Shown here: one piece after another, positions 1-12,012 of the stretch | Layout: the number at the start of each line of letters is the position of its first letter | Numbering within the stretch: the stretch's first letter is position 1 | Position numbers and translations under genes: made by a program | Assembly (NCBI GenBank): GCA_002751075.1 | Contig: NAOQ01000034.1 | Coordinates: 136,876-164,549 of the forward strand | Length of the DNA: 27,674 bases | Direction of reading: 5' to 3' | From: Ichthyophonus hoferi | Lineage: Eukaryota; Opisthokonta; Ichthyosporea; Ichthyophonida; Ichthyophonidae | The notes under the pieces: model-generated | The model's database searches: none | What the model was told of the DNA's origin: nothing | The model's input: the letters and a program-made list of their open reading frames with translations, nothing else

Positions 1-400
1 TATACGTTTGTATCTATGCATATTAAACAAGGTGGTTGGGGCACAAAAACATGGAGGGAGAAATAAACATTAAATAATATAGAATAGAGAATTTAGACGT
101 TTGAGAAATGAAAAAGGAAAAATAACTGATAGAAGGAAAGAGGACCATGAAAGACAAAGGTCATATATTATATTAAAATACATATAAAACCACAGTATTT
201 CGTTTTCCAAATCTCTCAAAACCTTTTAATGCCTACAAATATGGCCTATGTCGGTTCAACTCTAGATCGCCCCTACTACACTTTATTACATATGCATATA
301 CATATGCTTTTACCCAGCACACATTACATTAGATATCACATTATAAATCCAATTGCATACACCCTTACCATTACCATACCCTGTATTAACAATCACTTAC
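1..400. other. Flank or intron of the cysteine-repeat gene, no exon seen
   Basis: On the minus strand this follows the strong donor (GTAAGT) that ends the 401-529 exon, so it should be intron of that gene. I searched the minus strand for a phase-1 acceptor followed by a cysteine-bearing frame and found none. The pyrimidine-rich tract near 100-150 (minus strand) is followed by a frame without cysteines. The sequence is otherwise AT-rich with no distinctive repeat. Confidence 0.4.
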
Positions 401-3399
401 GTATACAGACTACCAGGTGGGCCCGGACAGTTTTATAATACTCTTCAGCACATTCGGAACAATTAGACTCAAAAAAATTATCGGATTTGCATGTGGATGC
501 CACTGCACAATTTGGTATGGCTCGACATACTGTGGAATATAGTTATAATTATTTGATCCATATGTATACAAATCTACATAGATGTGTATAGGTTTGTGCG
601 TAAATATTTATGTATGTAATAGGTTTTAATGTAAATTTATGTTTGTTATTTTTGTGCCCTTACAAACATTGTTTTTGGCGATAGGTAAAAGCATCATACG
701 TTTATATTATGAGCAGACAAAGTTATTAATCAAAACGTAAGAACAATTATGAGTTGATCGGTGGTGGAAATACCATAATACTACGAGTAAACACATAGCC
801 GCCTGATATTTACTAACTATAAAATAACGTAATACCTTAGTTTACTCATGCTCTGAAGTTACTCTACAAAAATCAATCATGCTATAAATTAACTCTACCG
901 TAAACTACAAAATAATATATAATTACTCATGTACATATGCAATGGGAGAGCGTTAGGGATGGTATCTAAAAAAGGTGAGTATGATGATGACATTTTATTT
1001 ACAGCTCTAATACATATGTAGTTGTATGTGTTTAGGAAATCCTGGCTTATGTGTTCCTGTCCTGTGAGTGTGTGAATTTGTAACTAAGACCGATGTTTTA
1101 GCGCATTTTGTGTACACTTGTGTGTGACATTTTATTGAGACAAACAGTTTGTATAAAGGTCATGCATTAACAAGTCTACACTGCTGAAGAGAAGAAACTA
1201 AGCAAACCAGGACATAATTTTTAAATAGGAGGTAGTGACATAGGAGAAGAGTAAAAATAATAAAGAGGTTAATAAACCTAAATTAGGATAATGACTTACC
1301 ACCAAAGCAATGATTATCTGGGTCGGTAAACGGAGACACACATTGTGTGCATATCGTATCGCTCTGCCCAGTACATGGAATGTATTCTGCACAGTTTACC
1401 ACCGGGGTGCACACTGCCCCCCAAAATCACAATCCTGTAGTTAGTTCCTTTTATAAATGAGGTCTAGATGTCATATCCATGGAAAATGAGAAGATGAGTA
1501 AAACAATAATACGCATCATTTGACTATCACACGTTGTAAAGTTACTATTTATACACTTACAATGAAGTCATTACGTGATTGGAGTGAATATAAATTGCAA
1601 TTATACTGTATTGTAACAACAATTGTAATTGGATTAACATTGGCCATAGTAATTAAGTGCTGTATAATATTTACAACCACTGTGAGTCATGATTAGCCTC
1701 CAATATCAGAGAGTACTTAAAACACTGTAAATTGTACATTTTAGAAAAACACTCACCTGTTTTAATAAACTTAATCCAATCATTAGATGTATTAATTGAC
1801 ATTTACCTATCTGCAAATATATTAAATGTTTGGGTCTTATGCATGTTTGTATGTGTGACAGGAATATATCTCATTGTATACGTATACAATAGCCATAAAT
1901 AACACAGATCAAGACAAATTACAAGAACTTCAGCTATAGCCATTATGCATATGCCATATATATATATTCATATATTATATAAAAACTGGATTGATAGATA
2001 TGGCCTACCTTGACACATCATTGATTGAGATGGTCCGGAGCTGATCTGCTTGACAAAGCTATTTGAACCACATATAGCACTTACGGGTATCTGGCCGGCT
2101 ATATAATTTGCATATAGTGAAAGAAAGAGAACAACGTGAGCATTGTAAAGCCCATGTTAAATATATATATTCTTAAATAAAGGTATGTGTGCGTATGTGA
2201 TCAGCTATGTATATTCCTAGATGTATGCTTACTCTGCATGTACTGTAATGATCTTCTTTATTTTTACATAATGCATTTGTATCTATATATTTGAATGAGG
2301 AGACGCACAGGTGGCATGCTTTGTGTTTATATTCGTCTAATGCAATAGTTGTTGTGCTATATTCCACTTACGTGCATGGCAGGTGCTTATGTGTAGTTTT
2401 ATGCGTGGGTATGGATTATATATTTTTTGAATTATTGACCGGTAAACAATAAAGCAATTGCAATAAACAATGCATTACCTTATTAAATAACTTATAACAA
2501 TGCATGTATGCCGAGACATAATACATTTAGTAAGTGTTTATGATTTTACTTTCATTTAAACCTTTAGTGTGAGAGTACGACTAAGTCTCCTTCGATGCTC
2601 GTTGACACCTTATCTATGGCAATAGTTTATTCCGTGTGCATAGATATATATATACCTTTTTTATGCATAAAAAATAATTATACATATAAAATACAGAATA
2701 TAAGCGCTGTCTAGGTTTTATGCGTATTTTGATATGTAGATAGACTAGTTAGATTATCATGGCATATTTCAAAAAGATTGATCTGGATATATAATACCTA
2801 CCCTTGCGTATACATAGAGTATACATGCTGCACTGCTTAACGTATCTACTAAATACATATATATATATACGTGTGTGTATATATGTATGTATGTTATGCA
2901 AAAAAATATATACAATTTTTAATGCTGTTATATTTTGATTTATATTTGTAAATAACTTATGGGTGTAATGTACAAGTATTTCCTATGTGTATTATTATTA
3001 TTATAATTATTATTATATATGCCGCTTTAAACATAAGCATATATGCAGTTTTGTTTCATAGATTCTATAGGTAAATGAATTTATGTATAAGATGACTTAA
3101 ACCTAAGTGTAAAACGGTAAAATTAGCAGTGATAATTATATATATGGTGATGTAATTCTGGATCTCCTTTCATTTGCATTTCTTAAAATATACACCTATA
3201 TATATCTCAACCCTGTCCGAGACCTAATAGATGACAAGTCTTTTATCGATGATTCTATTTATAATAACTAAAACCTGTGCAAATATTAAATGGAATGGTA
3301 TATGAGTAAACAGTGACACCTCTTACCTACTGGTAGTATAATAGATACCAATATCACTTCCAACCAGATGGCCAAGAACAGGCCAGTCATGGCAAACAT
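401..3399 (-). CDS. Secreted/receptor-like protein with TNFR-like cysteine repeats, 3' end outside the window
   Basis: Four exons: 3327-3399 (signal peptide), 2009-2098, 1300-1413 and 401-529, giving 135 residues in the window. Every intron is phase 1 with GT-AG ends, the usual arrangement for extracellular modules. Residues 1-24 begin MFAMTGLFLAIW and form a hydrophobic leader. Two homologous repeats follow: C56-x5-C62-x5-C68-x7-C76-x2-C79-x10-C90 and C94-x5-C100-x5-C106-x9-C116-x2-C119-x14-C134. Each is encoded by one exon and carries the shared piece NCA. A first partial repeat supplies C34 and C53. The spacing resembles TNF-receptor or growth-factor-receptor cysteine-rich domains, but I do not recognise the protein. 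The acceptor of the 1300-1413 exon is unusual (six Gs before CAG), and the frame upstream of it is closed. A short out-of-frame upstream ATG precedes the chosen start. Ligand, membrane anchor and cytoplasmic domains, if any, lie left of the window. Confidence 0.65.
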
Positions 3400-4608
3400 G
3401 GAACTACCATCCCCGGCGGCATGGCTCCAAATACGGAAGTTCAAAGTAGATTCTAATTTAGACTAATTGTATATCTGTCTGACTAGCACCAAGTTGGTAA
3501 ATATATTTTTTCATAAACAGAATGATATTATGGGTGTCATCATTGAAAACAATAATAGTTAATATATACCCTTTCTCTTACTCTTCTGAAGAATTTATGC
3601 GTGAAAAGCAAGAAATGAACAAAAAAATATAAAGAGAATTAGAAAGTCCCCACACATTTAAAAGTTATACGCTTGTCGGGCAACACCACTGTCAATACAA
3701 ACTCTACGTATTAAAACTATAGTAGAAACAATACATTGTAGAATGAGATATAATAATATTAGGACTGTGGTTTAAATAATAATATGCCAAAGAATACGAT
3801 GTTAAAATAGCTATTATCGCCTGTATTTGTATATAACAGCTCCAACTAATGTGTATAAATTGTATTATGCTTTATTTGTTATATATTTACTTATAGGGGC
3901 TATTATAGTTATACTGAGATAAACAACTTTACACATGGATCCGCTATTTCGATAAGTAATAAGTAAACAAACTAAATTCTACGAATAAGCTGCTTGACAA
4001 AATGGCAATTATTTTGAAAATATAAAATTCATTTTTCCATAGATTATTGGTTAAAATACCCCTAAAACTAATTTTAAAAAATTATAATTATTTATAGTAC
4101 TTAGGTCATAATTCAATTTAACTATTCAAAAAAAGTAAATATCTGGATATTTAAGTTGGTCATTCTTCCTATTGGCTTGTCTAAACACTATGGAATGTGG
4201 ATTGGCGTAAGTTTGCTCACCAGCATATCAAACATAATAGGGTATGGTATAATAAACTAGGACATATCATGGCGTTAATAATGTAAGTATATGAGATAAG
4301 AAAGGGCGTAATATAATATTATATATTAGGGTATCTTACGGCCTAAACAGCAAGATTTTACTTGTCAATTTAAGGCAAATAAAAGTTACGCTAGTCATAA
4401 TATTAAGTTTGATTTGATTACAATATGCAATATGTACTTATTATATCAATATAATTAACCTTCTTATATATTAGGCTATTCTATATATTATTACACTACT
4501 ATATTGCTATGCTATGTCATTGTCATTTCTGTTATGATACAATTATGATTTATCTTTAAAACAAATTAGCAAGTATCTAGCTAACAAAATAATAATAATG
4601 TATATATT
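3400..4608. other. Intergenic AT-rich stretch
   Basis: This is the 5' flank of the cysteine-repeat gene. A small GC-rich patch at about 3411-3427 (CCCCGGCGGCATGGCTCC) lies immediately upstream of its start and could be core promoter or 5' UTR. The rest is low-complexity AT sequence. A frame at about 4130-4210 on the plus strand ends in a good donor (GGC then GTAAGT), but I could not place partner exons. Confidence 0.4.
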
Positions 4609-4979
4609 ATGAAAAGCTTTGTTCTTTTTATATTCGTGTTGATTGGCAACTGCTCATGGGCAAGCAAGTAATCATTTTTCCAATTTAAATGCTTCAAACG
4701 GAGTAGTGAGTCTAATTCAATTCAATGGTCTACCGAATATTAGCAAGAAGCACTACTAAATGTTTTCTTCCAAATCAAGCCAATCAGTAGTCATCATGTT
4801 AATATAATATGGTTTCATTGAATTATACACTGTACTACTCCACTAATATAAGTAATACTATAAAATTACTATATTCTTATCACTTTTTATTTTATTTAAA
4901 AGAAATAAAAGCTAATGATCCACCAAATATTCCTGTAAAGCGACGTAAAAAATTGCCTGATAAATTGAACAAGCTATAG
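4609..4979 (+). CDS. Candidate small secreted cationic peptide (incomplete model)
   Basis: An ATG at 4609 opens a textbook signal peptide: MK, a hydrophobic core (SFVLFIFVLI), then CSWAS with a good cleavage site. The frame either stops after 20 residues or splices at a donor GTAATC at 4678, leaving phase 2. About 230 bp downstream, after a pyrimidine-rich acceptor (4902 or 4911), a frame encodes NDPPNIPVKRRKKLPDKLNK followed by L and a stop at 4977-4979. That piece is strongly basic with a KRRKK cluster and is less AT-rich than its surroundings. The two pieces do not join directly, because the second needs phase-1 entry. Either a middle exon is missed or they are unrelated. I know of no family match. 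Confidence 0.22.
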
Positions 4980-6303
4980 GTGACTTTATTTTTAATATCA
5001 TGTGCATTATTATTATTATAAGTCTGTGCTAATGTCATACAAATCTCTTGTGAGATTCATTACATTATTTTATTTTTCACCCATTTTCCCACTTCCAACT
5101 TGAAATCAGCCGAAAAAATACCCTGCTAGAATGTGTGTACCAGATAGATTCTGCAGTATATATTATATTTTATAATTCTAATCAAGAAATTCTATTGGAT
5201 AATAATGTCTCCAATGGAATTCCAGAACTATGTCATGGCAATCCTAATTAACGAGTTAACTACCAATTTAATGTAGGCACATTCACATTATTCTATAGGC
5301 TTTTTCCTATGGCACCTATATTATAGAGATAAGGTTATTCCTATGTGGACGCTTGAATGCAGACAGGCCTTCCACATAGAATATAATTGATGATGGCAAT
5401 TTCATTTAATTAAATACAACCAACAGTAGGTCATAACCTATTTCAGTAGTGCATAGGTCCCACTGCAGTAGAATATATATATTCAAATTTTAAAGAACAT
5501 GCCCTAGGCTATGCCCTCCAAGTCATAAAGCAAGACTATTTATAAGCTAAGACCTTAAAATCGGATATTCCTTACGGAAGAAAAGAACGAAAACCCCTTT
5601 ATAAGATAAATAGTGAAGTAGATCAATAATCCACAGCTCGTAGGGTATGGATTAAAATTTAAAAAATCTCTTTACAGAGCAAAATATATCCTTTAGTCAT
5701 TACAGCCTTAAGTAATTACACACAGAATTAGAGTACAGTTTATTTATTTTTATTTTTTGCTGTTATATATATATATATTCTTGTTTATTTGGAAAGGTGG
5801 TCCACCAAAAAAAAACAACAACAATAAGTGCACTAGAAATAATAAAATAATAAAGGGTGCTGTAGTAGATGGCATATACATGGTTAGGAGATAGGAGCAG
5901 AGATAAAGAGAGAGAAGTGAACGCGTGCGTGCTTATGGTATATATATATATATGGTAGTCAATGTCTCAAGTAAAATATCTGAGCTAAACAAAATATAAA
6001 TTTGAAGACGATTGAATTATCGGAACAGTGGTTTGTCAACTAAGTTGCATACACTTTCTTGTTAAAAATCATACACTACAATACAAACTTCCATTAAGAG
6101 TTAAGAGCGATGCTTGATCATATCGTTCCCCGTTAACTGAGGTTACCTTATTCAAAGGCAATAAAGCGAATAACAAAAAAAAAAAAAAGGTTTAATCAAC
6201 GTACGTACCAACAGGAAGAGAAACTTCAATCGAACGATCTTTTATATAAAGTAAAAGTTGATAGTCACTAGAAGCCCCTAATTAATACGCTAAACCCACA
6301 CAT
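4980..6303. other. Intergenic, 3' flank of the Pol I subunit gene
   Basis: This is AT-rich sequence with several short TA and ATT runs. A run of 14 to 15 As near 6175-6188 reads as poly(T) just beyond the minus-strand stop codon. An ATTAAA-type signal on the minus strand lies at about 6190-6195, and AATAAA-like hexamers lie near 5740-5750. Either could serve the 3' end of the gene that stops at 6304. One hairpin (5341-5379) is listed separately. I see no coding sequence. Confidence 0.35.
5341..5379. repeat. Hairpin with 9-bp perfect arms
   Basis: CTATGTGGA at 5341-5349 and TCCACATAG at 5371-5379 are exact reverse complements around a 21-nt loop. The loop can extend the stem slightly (GCTT against AGGC with one wobble pair). 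It is too short for a typical animal pre-miRNA. It could be a chance hairpin or an RNA structure in an unannotated transcript. Confidence 0.35.
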
Positions 6304-7175
6304 TTATTCCCTCTTCTGTTTCTTTGCCTTCTTTGTCGTGGTAGGCTCTTCATCTTTTACTTCATCTTTTACTCTCTTCTTTGAACTCTTTTTTGTCTTC
6401 GACTGTGTTTGGTCCTCAGCCTCCTCTGCATCCGCGTCCTTTTTAGATTTTTTCTTTGTTGCCTTTTTCTCTTTCTCTACTTTCGCTTCTTTAATTTCTT
6501 CCACGATAGTTTCCTCTTTTATTTCCTTCTTGATCTCTACGTCGTCAGACCAATTCTTTTTAGGCAGTTCTTTAACAACCTTTTTCACTTTACATTTATC
6601 CTCTTCATCCTCCTCACTGTCCTTCAGGTTATGCGCGCCCACCTTAATAACTGGTACTGTGGCACCAAAGGGAGTCCATCTCTGTTTAAGGCCGGTGGGT
6701 TGGGCAACTAATGGAGGCACAAACGTCTCCATGGAAGGATCGGGAACTTCAAATGCACGTGTGATCTCATACTGTGCCTTGAATACATTTCCTGGAGAAA
6801 TTTCTGTGTTATTTTTAAGAAAACATAACATAATGAAGATTGTAATTTCTAGGATGTTGTTATAATGGCACAAAATAACATTCATGTACAAGCTAATTAC
6901 CTAATTACATAATTACTTCATTATAAAGGCGTGAATCTGTTAACTTCACTATAAACTTCTAAGTGTTGACATGGTCTTAAAGTATATAATAACCACCTTT
7001 TGAGTCCATGCGTTACCATCTTAAAAGATCAGTCCTTTGTTCTCTAATGAGAAGGAGGATAGTGTATATGGATGGATATAACCTAATATCAATATCAACC
7101 TTTAGTGTATATAATATGAGCATAATCAAGTATACCCATTTATAAAGACTCAATGTATCTAGATGAAAATGAGAG

Positions 7176-7209
<34 letters not shown>

Positions 7210-10200
7210 TATTCTTTGTACTTTGACGTATAAACGAGGTAGTAGAATGAATATATGGCACCGGAGCATGATGCAAGGGAGAAAGGCAAGCTACGTGTTG
7301 GAGAATACCAAAAAAAAACCAACTCATCCAAAATGCTTTGATAGCTCTAAAGCAGGAACTTTTATATTTTTTGGGTCGCATTACCACCTTCAGCTATACA
7401 GAGATAAATAGAAATCATTATACACTACAATCAATTCGCCCCAGCATTATATCCGAGTACTAATAAAGCCTGAATAATACCTTGTTAGGGTAATGTTCTA
7501 TTCTTTAGGAACCATTTATAAATAAATAATAAAATGATAGCAAATCATGATTATATAATTCGTTGAAATATGATGCAGAAGTGAACAAACATGGATTCTC
7601 ATAAGAAAACATAACATACCCACAGTAATGCCTTTCTTATCTCCAGAACCCCATACACTGATGGATGAAGCCAATTCCACTGCCTTATCAGTAGCTATAG
7701 GTGAGATAGCATACTTGCCAGCCTTGTCTACCTTTAGGGTAGTGGTATGACTGGTACTGATTTGATGACCATCCAGGCAAGAGGGATCAAACTGTACGAG
7801 GCGATATGTTATAGTTCATATTGGGGAGTTATGAAATAGAATACATATATATGGGAGCAATATAACTCATGAAGCCGTGTACAATTAAAAACATGAATAT
7901 CGTATGAGTATGCATATGCTCACAAGAATTCGTAGTTAAGGTCAAAGTAGCTCGAACGATGTATTCTGAATATAACTGCTGGTAGTAAAGACACGCTGAC
8001 CTTCCGTTTCTCCCCCAGAAATATTCTACATACATAGATAGCATTATTGTTGACATATTTTCATATTAACAGAATAAATCAGTCACAAACTTACATCGAT
8101 TGGAACACGGAATAGAAACAATTGTCCCTTTGTTACACCCTTAGGTAAAGACTTTCCATCAAAGGTCACTGGTGCAAAGCCTCTATCACCCCCGCTGTTG
8201 TAGAAGGAAAGAACGGTTAGTACCATTGTCTCCAGGGTATGCACAACGACAACCACATTGGTAGTGAATATATTTACTAGATCAAAACGTATATTTCTCT
8301 TCTTTTTTATGTATTTACACCGCAATTGAATTAGAACCATGTGGAATATATAGTGCCTGGTCTCAGGCTAATATGTACTTACAACAAAAATAATTTTAAT
8401 GTCACTATATCGTTGCATGATGGCTTCTTCAGAAGAAATGATTCTTACTGACAGACTACAAAAACAGTAGGTGTTTTGAAAAGAAAAGTAAAAGTAAAAC
8501 GATATATCACATTTGGAACTACTTTATTTATTTATTTGGTTTATCTTGGAACTGACTGTCAGAGTCTGTCTACACAACCATTACCCGTAGACTATTGTTG
8601 CTGCACTTGTCTTGTCTTGTGGAAAACAATTTCAAAATACCATCTCAATTGGAAGTTAATATATATATATATATATATAAGTACTTTCTTACCATGCAGC
8701 ATTTTCTACCGTAAGTTAAAACAAGGTATATTACTGTAATTGATATTGTTCACTGAAATTCAAGAGAATAAATAATAATAAAATAATAAATATGTAAATT
8801 GTTTGGTCAGAAGAGGATGAATAGTCAACTGGTCTTGATTGAGATGGAGTGTAAAAGCACGCCAAAACAAACATGAATATATATATATCTCATATACAAC
8901 AAGGGTAGGCAATGAAAGGTCGGCCACAAACTATATAATATATCCATTATATATACTATTACAATAGGTATGAAACTTTTAAAGGTAAAAGTAGTACGCA
9001 ATGCGGTGAGTGCATCTGATAATTACTGGCGTTTATATGTTAGCTGACGCACAGCGCATGATTGAAATAAAACTTTAAAAATTGCATATAAACATACATA
9101 TAGGGGATATGGTGAATTTTATACTATTAAAGGCCAATAACATCAAAATGGCGTAGGAATAAACAAAACAACTGGTCAAGGTATACAATTTAAAATGCAA
9201 TGGACCTATACCCCAGTTAATCTAAATAATAACTCATGATAACTCTGTTAATCCCATCCCTCTCCTTGCCTTGATTCACTCCTTTTTTGCACGCGCTCTT
9301 TATTTTTCTTTATCTCGATTGGTTATTATATATTTAGCTTCGTTTCTCTTAAAATGATAATAATCTTATACATATGACCACCAATAGAAAATAATTTAAA
9401 AAAAATATAATATTGGAACATAATGGCACTGCAGTACAAAATACGCCTAGACATCGTACACTCAACTAAATATGTATTTTGGGCATACTATCTTTACTTG
9501 TATATAATGGAGGAAATGTATTATAATAATAATGTATTCTCTACTAAATATATAATACTATTTTTATGGCCATGCCAAGACACAACTATGTTTATGTTTA
9601 TAATATGCAGAATGGGAACGAGGCTACCAATTCTAAACCAAGCAATTTAATACAATTACAAAGACACTCCCATTAGAGCCATAGATAAACAAGACATTAT
9701 CCAAGAGTAATAATGCTAATACCAATAATAATGAATAATTAAAAGCAGTTGATAAACTAAATAGTAATCAAATCATAGGCAGGACAGGGCTATGACTATG
9801 ATTTAAAATGACAGAAAGATAAATAAAAATGAAATGTGATGTGCATATGGACATATGAGCATGGGCTATAGAGGAAAAAACATACTTTATTTTCAATGAT
9901 TCCCCGTTCTCGATGGAGAGTTCTTTCTTGGAGGTCTGCCAAAGAAAAAAATGTAAAATAAGGAAGGGATATTAATTATTAATTATTATCTTGTTCCTAT
10001 GAGATAAATGATTGGTGAGACTATAATTAATCATCATTAATCTTGGATTGATAAGATGTTAAATGGATATGGATTGATCTTGCTTATTTTATTACATCAT
10101 TTTGGCAATATGTACCTCCATATTTCTTGGCTAATAAAACCAGATAAAAAGATACATAAAATTTAAAGCTAAAAAATATAATCTAAACATGGTCAATATT

Positions 10201-11269
10201 TTAACAATTTACCTGCCATAGACTAGATGATACAATAGAAGTCACCTGGAAACACATTACCACATACACATAAAGATAACCATTACTGCATCAGACCAAC
10301 TATTCAATAACTGAATAAACTAAGCAATAGTAATATATGTTATATATATTATACTAATATACAGCATATACACTATTATTATTGACTAGCGACAAAACAC
10401 AAATCGCCCTCATTAAACACAAGTGAGATCGTCTTGGGTTTTGTGCGACGCTTCCCTTCTATATGATAGTAAGTTTCCTTGAATACTGATATTGTTACAT
10501 GTGAGTTTCTAGTTATATTATATAATGGCATATTACTCTTATCTCTTAGATCATAAATGTCTAAGGTATATGCGAGACCTACTATAGATCACTGCTGAAA
10601 AGTAGGGTAGGACTGTAATGTTTTGGAAGACTAGAAGGATATATAATGCAAAATCACGTCCAAAATACAATCTGCTTCGCATATTATGTAGAAGAATAGA
10701 TTTACAGGTCAGGGTTCACTAAACCGTGATCTGTTCTTAGTAGATATGGGTTGAAACATTGCTGCATAAGTCATCAATATCAATGTATCATACTTTCACA
10801 ACCGTAAAGAAGTGATAATGGCAAAAGGCGCAAGCAATCGGTAATAGTAAAAGACCGGAGCAAAGGAAATGCCTAATAAGACTTGGGACATCATACTATG
10901 ATTACATTCTTACGCATTGGTTGTGAATATATTTTAGAATGGTTTAAAGTTGAACCAATATAACAATTTTAAGAGGTTTGCTAGTGACCGAAATTATAGC
11001 TTATATTTATGTCTTCATAGTTAATTCTGTCCCTTGTTTTATGTTTTAAGAAGTATTCGGCTGATTTGAACGCTACCATTGCATAATGCCAAGCTTGGGA
11101 ATGGTATATCGAGTACTCTCAGAACTATATTCATGTCCTATGTCCTATGACATCACTATCTCTTTTTACCAAAAGAGGAATATGATAACATCGTATAACA
11201 GAAAACATATCAAACAAACCCTTTCAAAGCACATACCTTACGTTGCGGAGAGGAGTTTCCGGAAGACAT
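6304..11269 (-). CDS. POLR1G: DNA-directed RNA polymerase I subunit RPA34 / CD3EAP homologue
   Basis: Six exons: 11237-11269, 10213-10245, 9886-9935, 8095-8194, 7620-7791 and 6304-6791. They sum to 876 nt, or 291 aa plus stop, with all phases closing and GT-AG introns. Residues about 40-172 fit the RPA34 core: FRVPID joined to FDPSCLDG matches the 'apaDF.p..lnG' strand of human CD3EAP, and GLKQRWTPFG (163-172) matches its 'GLRPRFcaFGG' motif after a proline-rich stretch. From about residue 185 the protein is an acidic then Lys/Glu-rich tail ending KKAKKQKRE, as in the human protein though much shorter. In the family, this subunit pairs with RPA49 (POLR1E) on Pol I in the nucleolus and supports rRNA transcription. 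The start was chosen because MSSGNSS is the first ATG of the first exon and is followed by a perfect donor. The first two exons are both exactly 33 nt and encode a poorly conserved N-terminus. Their assignment rests on splice signals and phase only. Confidence 0.82.
7179..7206. repeat. (AT)14 microsatellite in a POLR1G intron
   Basis: Uninterrupted AT dinucleotides inside the last intron of the Pol I subunit gene. A similar run lies at about 8659-8679 in an upstream intron. Confidence 0.9.
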
Positions 11270-11323
11270 GTTGACGGGACAAATATATTTACTATACGAA
11301 GCACCGAATTATCCAAACGTCCA

Positions 11324-11439
11324 CACGTGCGTACGTTGTATGTACTATATATTATATTTATATATACTATATATTTAATCTACATTCCTGGGTATGTAGT
11401 AGTAGTTAGTACTTGATGGCTTCTAATGACGTGCACGTG
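11324..11439 (-). promoter_or_regulatory. Pair of CACGTG E-boxes upstream of POLR1G
   Basis: Perfect CACGTG hexamers at 11324-11329 and 11434-11439 lie 55 and 165 bp upstream of the start codon at 11269. The intervening sequence holds TA-rich tracts (11340-11375). CACGTG is the Myc/Max-type E-box, and ribosome-biogenesis genes, including Pol I subunits, are known Myc targets in animals. Two other CACGTG copies occur in the window, both inside coding exons (about 6757 and 17856). The regulatory role is inferred. Confidence 0.4.
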
Positions 11440-11799
11440 CAAACAGTAGAGTAACTTGCGCAAGTCTGATCAAGGTAGTGGCTCATGCAATCTTTACATC
11501 AATTGGTTTTCATTAAGGTGCAAATTTACCTATAGTTTTTGTCTCCAATTTCTATTTATGATTTCTTATTACCAACAATTTTGTTCACAGTTATTATTAG
11601 TCAACTAACAGCTATTATTATTATTATTGAGTATTGTTAGTTATTTATCATGATTATCGTTCAATGCTATTAATCTTTACTAATTATTTGTCTTATTTAT
11701 CCCTAATTGTTACTAATGATCATATAAATTCTGGTAGTTTATAATTCTATTTATTACTATGAATTATTGTCAGAGATGGGGAATTGGTTCATTACTACG

Positions 11800-11995
11800 A
11801 CTCCACCTTAAATAGCAGCCTTGGTGTAGTAATACTTGACCTAGATGTGTTTGGTGTTCCTGGTCACTCCGTTGTTCTCAGTGATCCATATTGTCGACTG
11901 GTTGTCCTCATTCAACTGGACTGGTCTTGTTGAAATTCCCAGGCTGTCCAGGATATCTGTCAACCAAACTGACTTCATGTGCTGTCGTACATATT
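11800..11995 (-). mobile_element. Fossil Ty1/copia retrotransposon fragment (RNase H region)
   Basis: On the minus strand this stretch reads like the end of a Ty1/copia polyprotein. A piece resembling VWLTDILDSLGI is followed by the RNase H signature EDNQST, and then by a segment ending NTKHI as in the DNQSA...TKHIDIRYH block of the family. Only this short part is recognisable; no LTRs, integrase or reverse transcriptase were seen near it. It is a broken, probably old copy with at least a couple of interruptions. It lies between the Pol I subunit promoter and a doubtful small gene. Confidence 0.6.
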
Positions 11996-12012
11996 TTAAG
12001 TTATTTTACCTA

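Noticed and set aside
245-275. GGTTCAACTCT resembling a tRNA B box
   Set aside because: The flanking bases do not pair as a T stem, and no A box or acceptor stem is present.
4130-4210. Plus-strand frame ending WIG before a GTAAGT donor
   Set aside because: The donor is good, but no start or acceptor with a compatible frame and no partner exon could be found.
6338-6865. Long plus-strand frame of 175 codons, rich in Ser and Phe
   Set aside because: It is the mirror image of the Lys/Glu-rich tail of POLR1G on the minus strand. AAG/GAA codons read backwards give CTT/TTC, which removes stops.
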